Source of the DNA: Rhodocollybia butyracea
Lineage: Eukaryota; Basidiomycota; Agaricomycetes; Agaricales; Omphalotaceae
DNA length: 64,000 nucleotides
Direction of reading: 5' to 3'
Assembly (NCBI GenBank): GCA_015501585.1
Contig: JADNRY010000190.1
Location: forward strand, 60,508-124,507
A program made the translations under genes and the position numbers. The notes beneath the pieces are model-generated. The model ran no database searches, had not been told where the DNA came from, and saw only the letters and a list, made by a program, of their open reading frames with translations. Positions 58,572 through 64,000 of this stretch are shown piece by piece. Each line of letters opens with the position of its first letter. Within the stretch, counting starts at the first letter, position 1.

Positions 58572-59284
58572 TCAAGTAGTCAGCGACGCAACGCTCCACC
58601 CATTTCCAGTGTTTACCGCCTCGCTGATCGTTCCCGGTGAGCCAGCACTGACAAATCCAACTCTCAAAGTTGGGGGGACGTGGCGTTGTTAGCCATGGCA
58701 TACAACATATCACTCCCAGCGACGCCAACAAATCCCTCGTTTGTGATACAAGTGACGCAACTGGCGCCTCCCTGGAATATTCCAATGGTCTCGTTCCAGT
58801 GGTACTCGCTCGAAATATTGTCTGGTGAGAAAAAGAATACATGCAGCTAAAAAAAAGAAAAGAAAAAGGTCAATATATGATATTAAGTACAAATCCGACT
58901 ACCATCAAAATGTGAGCTCGACCAACCTGTACAAATTCAAGTCCAGTAGAACCCGCAATCAATGAAACAGCGACAGGAGTGGGTTTTCTAACCTCATCTT
59001 GAGGAACCAGGAGAGAGACACCCTGAGACTGTCCGGTGGTAAAAACGTTCGACACGACGACTGCGTTAATAGCGCCAGTCGTCGAGTCTTGGAAATACAG
59101 ACGTGTGTTGCCGTCGGCAAGTTGCACCGCGCCCATGCTAGTGCCCGAAATGGGGACGGTGCTGAGGTCGCTGGCTAGTGCCGTTGCAAAGAGTGGGAGA
59201 ACCTACATAGAGTATAAGATATAGACATAAGTTAGTACAACGAGCTTTATGACACACCAGAAGAAGCTTGGAGACGGAGACCAT
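58572..59284 (-). pseudogene. L6: frameshifted lectin-like paralogue
   Basis: Exons on the minus strand 59258-59284, 58927-59202 and 58572-58846. Splice sites are normal (GTTGGT donor, TTTTAG acceptor for intron 2), but exon 3 is one base short of the family length in a run of Cs, giving an early TGA at 58664-58666 in place of the family stop at 58572. Everything before and after the run matches the family (GNTRLYFQDSTTGA; FFFSPDNISSEYHW). The promoter is also interrupted by an insertion. Either a young pseudogene or, for the C run alone, a base-calling error. Confidence 0.75.
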
Positions 59285-59302
59285 GTCAGATTGACTTGCG
59301 AG

Positions 59303-59845
59303 TGTGGGCCACCACGCCAAGCGTGTGGCAGGTACGAGTCCTGCAAGACACTAGTTTGAGATTTCATAAGTATGGAAAAGGTAACAATAATCCCAGCGCA
59401 TCCAGTAAAAGGTCCATGCTGCGGAATCAGCCTGAGATTCTGAAAACTCAATAACAAAACACTGACTCAGTGCAAGGATTGTCAGAAAATCAGGACTTTA
59501 AGTGGAAATTGCTTGTTTAACCTCTGGCAGGCACTGATAACTGCAGTCGACCCCGCATGGCAAGAGGTTTGCACTTGGCAATTAAGTATCAAAAAGCTTA
59601 GGGTAGGGTTCAAGTGTACTTTTGAAATTTGCAGCAGCACACAAAGGAAGCAGTGTGACGGTAAGCGGCGTAAGCGAAAATGGGAACGCCGATAAATCCA
59701 CGGAGTCACATGACGGGCGCTTTGACATTTCTAAATATGGTGAAACGATTCTCCCAAATTTGGGCAAGATCAGCCCCAATTGGGACAAAATTCCCACACG
59801 AAACCGGCCATAAGGACGAGCCTTCATTACATTCAGGACTCGTAA
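59303..59845. mobile_element. insertion of about 540 bases in the L6 upstream region
   Basis: Compared with L4, the sequence leaves the shared track after TTGACTTGCGAGTG and rejoins at ATTGGAGGAATAATTAAAAA, before the TATA region (about 59883). The left part carries a T-arm-like hairpin (GCAGG, loop TACGAGT, CCTGC at 59328-59344) preceded by a palindrome GCCACCACGCCAAGCGTGTGGC-like structure. No long protein frame. A tRNA-derived SINE or similar element is a reasonable guess. Confidence 0.45.
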
Positions 59846-61149
59846 TTGGAGGAATAATTAAAAAAACAACTTGAACGATACACTTATATACTTTCAGCCC
59901 AGTTTTTATCATAAAACATAATCCAAACCTGGTCTATGCCTCGTGAGATTACTTATATCACTAAGTACAACCTGGAAATATGGTACTCCTTGTACTGATG
60001 GGTTTCTCGAGTGGATAAGACGACTCCCTCTAGCGGAAATAGCTCACTGGTCAGCTGTGAGACAGGCTCTCCGATGGCCAACAAGTAAGGTACACTGAGC
60101 GATGATCACTTTTCAAACTTCAACAACGTGAATTATGATAATCTGAGTACAGCAACTATTTCTAAAAAGCTGTGAGCAGTAGACCTCTGCAATCAGAATT
60201 GCCTTCTGACTATCGCTATTGTTATTCAGGCTGTCACTCTATCACTGAGAATTTCTCAAAATCTCAGTGACTGATTTCGCTTATAGTAAAAGGTCAAAGC
60301 GTCTATTATCTGCCACGTGACCTCATCCGTATGATGATCATCACAAAAAAAAATGTGAAGTTGTCTGAGAGCTGAAGATCAGCACCTCATATTTCCCCCG
60401 GCACGACACGACCGGCGTTACATGTTTGAATTCATACTGGGTGATCCAAAAATTTGCTGAAGATCTCTGGCTGCTTCTAGCTCTATGAGAAAACACTGAA
60501 TGACTCGAGCACTCAAAGGAATGACTGACCTTAGGACCTTATCAGAAACTGTCTGACTTTACAAGAAAAGAAAAGATCATGCAAGTCCAACTCTTAATGG
60601 CTGCGATGTATACAGTGGTAGTTTTGAAAAAAGCTTGGCCGAAAGTGAAATTGTGTTGTAATTACTATGCATCGCTAATTATTGTCAAGTGAAGCGTGTG
60701 TGAAGGAAAGATTCAGGAATGGGCCCAGCAACACTACGCACTTATATACCAAATACAACACATAAGATCGCTGAAAATGGTCCATCCTGGGATCGAACCG
60801 AAGACCTTTGATGCGCGCCTAGAGGCTTAAACAAGCAGTCGAGTCACCTGACCTGAACTTTCTTTACTCTGTTTCCGACGATGGCATTGGCAGGAGACGG
60901 TGTAAGAAGAAGGCTGGACTGACTACGGCCCGGCCAGAGAAGCACGGGAAGAAGACGACAAGGAAAAAGGATGGGGCAGGAGGAGATGGATAGAGAATCA
61001 GAGGCAAGTAACATTAAATGATCCTTTTTTTCACCTACTAATAGTTTTTTTACAGCATACTTCTGCATCCCGTTGGTGTCTCTTCCGTGTTCCACCTTGG
61101 TGGTCGGCCATTAGGGAAAGCAGTCAGCGCCTTTATACTTTACCTGCTA
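59846..61149. repeat. spacer downstream of the L6 insertion
   Basis: The first 450 bases match the region upstream of L4 (55790-56240). A tRNA-like B-box block lies at 60779-60819 (minus, GGTTCGATCCC). A D-arm-like stretch TCTCGAGTGGATAAGACGAC lies at about 60006-60025 inside a short insertion. No protein gene is supportable. Confidence 0.5.
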
Positions 61150-62070
61150 CACCTGTTATCGAAGGTTCCTCTTGGCTTGGTCTCATACTTCATTGTCGCG
61201 GCAACTATTGATTGGGCAGCATAGACGTTCTGGGAACCGCTTGTTGGATTTACGCCGCAGCTTTCTCTACCTTCATGGTCTTCGTCACCACAGTACACCC
61301 TGCCGGGTATATCGGCGCAGAATATCGAACGGCTTAATGTGAGGTTGGAAGTTATAGAGTCTACTTCGTCAGCACTGGTTTTGGAGAATGAGCAGAAGCG
61401 GATGAAGACTGCGAATGGGGAGCAGGGTAGGGTCGAGTTGATTGGACGAATGAGACAGTTGGAAGGCATGGTCAAGCAGGAGAGTGGGAGGGTTAGTCAA
61501 GTGGGGTCAGTGATTAACCACGGATAGGTTATTGGGTGAGGTGCAGAAAGAGATGGAATGGTTGAAGAGTGGCTGGTGTCCTCCAGTCGCGCCCGGTTCC
61601 CACTGCCGAGGTCAGTGTCGAGCGACAAAGAAGTCCGTGCAAAGTTGGCTGCGTTCGAGGAACCTCTCGGGTCAGTGGACGGAGGCGCCAAGGAAGCTCT
61701 CGACGTCGGCAAGAGCGCACTCACCAAAGCCAGCGAGAGCACCACCTCCAACAAAGGCTTAACTATCAAATCTTCTGACGGCACTGATATTACGTCTCTC
61801 ATTACCCAAGTCGGCGTAGCACTTGCTATTCCGATGTTTGTGGAGGATATAACGATTGATCGTGTGCCGAGGGAGGTGGCATATGGTATAATGACTGTGC
61901 CGTGGCAAATGGAGATGTGGAGGATGGTGGAAGGGAAAGAGAATGTTGCCAAGGTGAGGGGGTGATTGATGGAGGAGGAGGCGAGGAGGCAGGAGCTTAG
62001 GGAGCGAGGGAAGGGGGCAGGTAGTTTTGGAGGACGAGGATGAGGAACCTCCGTATCCACTTATAGTTAG
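61150..62070 (+). pseudogene. Decayed SUN-domain (Sad1/UNC-like) protein gene
   Basis: Reading frames shift along the segment, but the order of parts is that of a SUN-domain nuclear-envelope protein. Early: IVAATIDWA (membrane segment end) and GISAQNIERLNVRLEVIEST. Then a coiled coil RVELIGRMRQLEGMVKQESG, and ALDVGKSALTKASESTT. Then LTIKSSDGTDITSLITQ is joined directly to VGVALAIPMFVEDITIDRVP, REVAYGIMTVPWQMEMWRMV and EGKENVAKV. In intact relatives a stretch of roughly a hundred residues separates SLITQ from GVALA, so the core of the SUN fold is deleted. Stops also break the coiled coil near 61505-61530. SUN proteins tether chromosomes and nuclei to the cytoskeleton; this copy cannot. Confidence 0.8.
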
Positions 62071-62218
62071 TCCTAGGCCAAGGTGTCACCTTACGGCTAC
62101 TGTTTCTCCTAATTGCACACACAAAATAAAATAGGGAACCGCTCAGGCTGCACGCGAATACAGTACTACACCGAAGCATTGTGACCAAGGTAAATGTATT
62201 AGACCATCGCAACCAAGC

Positions 62219-62940
62219 TCAAGTAGTCAACGACGCAACACTCCAACCACTCCCAGTGTTTACCGCCTCACTGATCGTCTCCGGGGAACCTGCACTAACA
62301 AAAACCGACCCTCAAAGTCACAGGGGTTGTAGCAGTGTTCGCCAAGGCATACAGCATTTGACTGCCTTCGGCACCAACAAATCCTTCATTCGTGATGCAA
62401 GTGGCACAAGTGGGACCACCCTCGAATGAAGACCCGTTGAAGAAGTACTCGCTCAGGATGTTGTCCGGGGAGAAGAAGAATATGTGAAGCTAAGAAGAAC
62501 CGAAGATAAAACATGAAAGTAAGCACAGATTTGACTATGTAACAGGATCAAAGTTAACAGACCACGAAGAAGGAAGTTTGGGTGGGAGCTGCGACAGCAA
62601 GAGGGTGTTGTACCTAACCTCGTCTGGAGGAACCTCGATGTGCGTGCTTTCAAACTGTCCGACGGTAAATGCATTCGACACAGCGATTTGGACAATGGAA
62701 CCATTGTTTGCTTGGTAATAGATACGCGTATCACCAGAGGTCGCTTGGGCCGCAACCATGACCTTGCCGGAAACGGGGACGACACTGTTAGTGCTGTCAG
62801 TGCTAAGGTCGCTGGCTAGCGCCGTTGCGAGAAGTGGGATAGCCTACGAAGAAGATAGGATGTCGGCATAAGTACAATGACTCGGAATGTAGAGTGCCAC
62901 CAGAACACCGTACCAGAAAGACTTTTTTGACGAATAACAT
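62219..62940 (-). pseudogene. L7: frameshifted lectin-like paralogue
   Basis: Exons on the minus strand 62914-62940, about 62575-62843 and 62219-62489. Signal peptide MLFVKKVFL plus AIPLLATALAS and the first blade (GDTRIYYQANNGS) are normal. A single base is then missing in exon 2 near 62605 (after EVRYNT), and one extra base is present in a T run of exon 3 near 62310. The promoter and upstream 300 bases match those of L1 and L2. Two opposite indels outside the conserved splice sites point to a dead copy. Confidence 0.75.
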
Positions 62941-64000
62941 GGTTTATCGACTTGAGGAAGCGAATGAAAGTCAAGGTAAAAACGATGTACTTTATATATG
63001 CCCTTGCTTTTGCAATTCAAACCCCATATAGTACTTATGCTGCATTGAGACTGAAGAACTTTCAAGTTCCCGTTTCCTGTATTGATGAACTTTTCTTTCG
63101 AAAATCTAGGATTAGGTGATTGGCAGCGGTATTTTCTCGAACCGAGGGGAGCATTTCCACCAGCAGAATTGACTCACTGCGCAATTGTGAACGCTCTTTC
63201 GGAAGATCAACAAACTACCCATTGATTCTAAAATTCTTTGAATTCCTCGTGATGGTATGACAGCATGAATCGCGGTATTTGGGTATTTACGTGTAGGTAT
63301 GCGAAAGGTGCTATAAAACAACCTAACAAAAACACTACCGCACCTAACCAGACTATTGATATGTAAGGGAGCGAGGGCGGGTTGTCAGAGATTCCCCGAG
63401 GGAAAGCTTTGTAATATCGGATGTACGCGCGCGACTGCTCCAGGTTCAAGACTGTAGCGCTAACGTGGGTAACTAAGCTTAGACAACTCTTAGAACTAAG
63501 TCGAGAGAAGCCTAGTTGGGGTGTACGAGTGTACGAGGGAACCAGGTGTGTATGTGAAAATCAATTAACCAAAACCAATACAACGAAACTAAGATTCTCC
63601 TAGGCAAACTCTGGCTCTAGCTAGAATAGTAATCTCAAGGTTTGTCAACAACCCTAGGCAAACTCTGGCACTAGCTGCTGTGACGCCGTAAAGTCCTCGA
63701 CCAAACTCTGGGCCAAGCTACGATATTGTGAGTGAACTTAATCACTAGGAACTCGTACCACAATCTTAGTGGCTCGTCTAACTTCGTGAAGAAGTCAACT
63801 AAGGAACCCTCACTCTGGAGCCGAATAATCCCTTACTAGAAGCCGTCCCCTCTAAGGAAGCAACTAGATTTGAGTTGATCTGGAGTTCGAGAGAACTCTA
63901 CACACTTAAATTCGATCAAGATATAAATGGGCTTTGCGAAGCACGTGAAGTTTATTACTTTCTTAAGATAACCAAGTCAGGAGGCGTCACGCTACTGATC
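62941..64000. repeat. L7 upstream region and repeat-like window end
   Basis: About 62941-63260 matches the upstream regions of L1 and L2 (CTCGAACCGAGGGGAGCA; GAATTGACTCACTGCGCAAT). From about 63600 the motif CAAACTCTGG followed by CTAGCT or AAGCT occurs three times (63605, 63658, 63703). This looks like part of a dispersed repeat or transposon running out of the window. No gene. Confidence 0.5.

Larger units (their letters stand above)
56695..60860. repeat. tandem duplication, unit B (L5 + L6 and spacers)
   Basis: Second copy of the two-gene unit at 53150-56580. It is longer because of an insertion of about 540 bases between the L6 start codon and its TATA region and a smaller one near 59970-60050. 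Confidence 0.8.

Overview
This window comes from a filamentous basidiomycete nuclear genome, most likely an agaricomycete mushroom. Most genes are split by short introns (about 45-61 nt, GT-AG with a few GC-AG). The contents fit that lineage: F-box and BTB-like families with short N-terminal domains, a multi-exon STE3-type pheromone receptor, a multi-pass membrane family typical of mushrooms, and housekeeping genes whose predicted proteins look basidiomycete. Because the genes are so intron-dense, I rebuilt most coding regions by joining exons. Each model below keeps one open frame across every junction unless a break is stated.

Layout. 1-17 kb: the 3' end of an unrecognised gene, a single-pass membrane protein, a diverged BTB-like protein, an F-box protein, a TMEM70-like mitochondrial protein, a BTB protein, a flavocytochrome b2-type L-lactate dehydrogenase (16 exons) and an isocitrate lyase/PEP mutase superfamily enzyme. 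17-31.5 kb: a very long iron-sulfur nuclease plus SF1 helicase protein, tail to tail with a 21-exon TRK potassium transporter, then eIF4G, whose reading frame is broken by three single-base losses. 32-35.5 kb: a tandem pair of multi-pass membrane genes, one intact and one dead. 37.9-45.2 kb: a small unknown gene, mitochondrial ribosomal protein S19, an STE3-like receptor, TIM22, a membrane protein of unknown role and ribosomal protein RPL23.

45.2-63 kb is a different kind of region: a duplicated array of seven related small secreted proteins with a signal peptide and repeats resembling the fungal fucose-specific lectin fold (called L1-L7 here). L1 and L2 face each other as an inverted duplication. 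L3+L4 and L5+L6 are a tandem duplication of a two-gene unit. L3 was carried there with a piece of RPL23 copied from beside L1. L6 and L7 are frameshifted, and L4 has lost its second intron's splice sites and its normal stop. Between the copies lie a MITE-like element with long terminal inverted repeats, RPL23 fragments, a decayed SUN-domain gene, an insertion in the L6 promoter and tRNA-like sequences. The last kilobase is repeat-like and has no gene I can support.

How the genes relate: the left two thirds is ordinary housekeeping and signalling content with no evident pathway cluster. The right third is a birth-and-death gene family. The most unusual observations are the array history, the L4 intron turned into coding sequence, the 8-, 9- and 15-nt microexons and the GC-AG introns.
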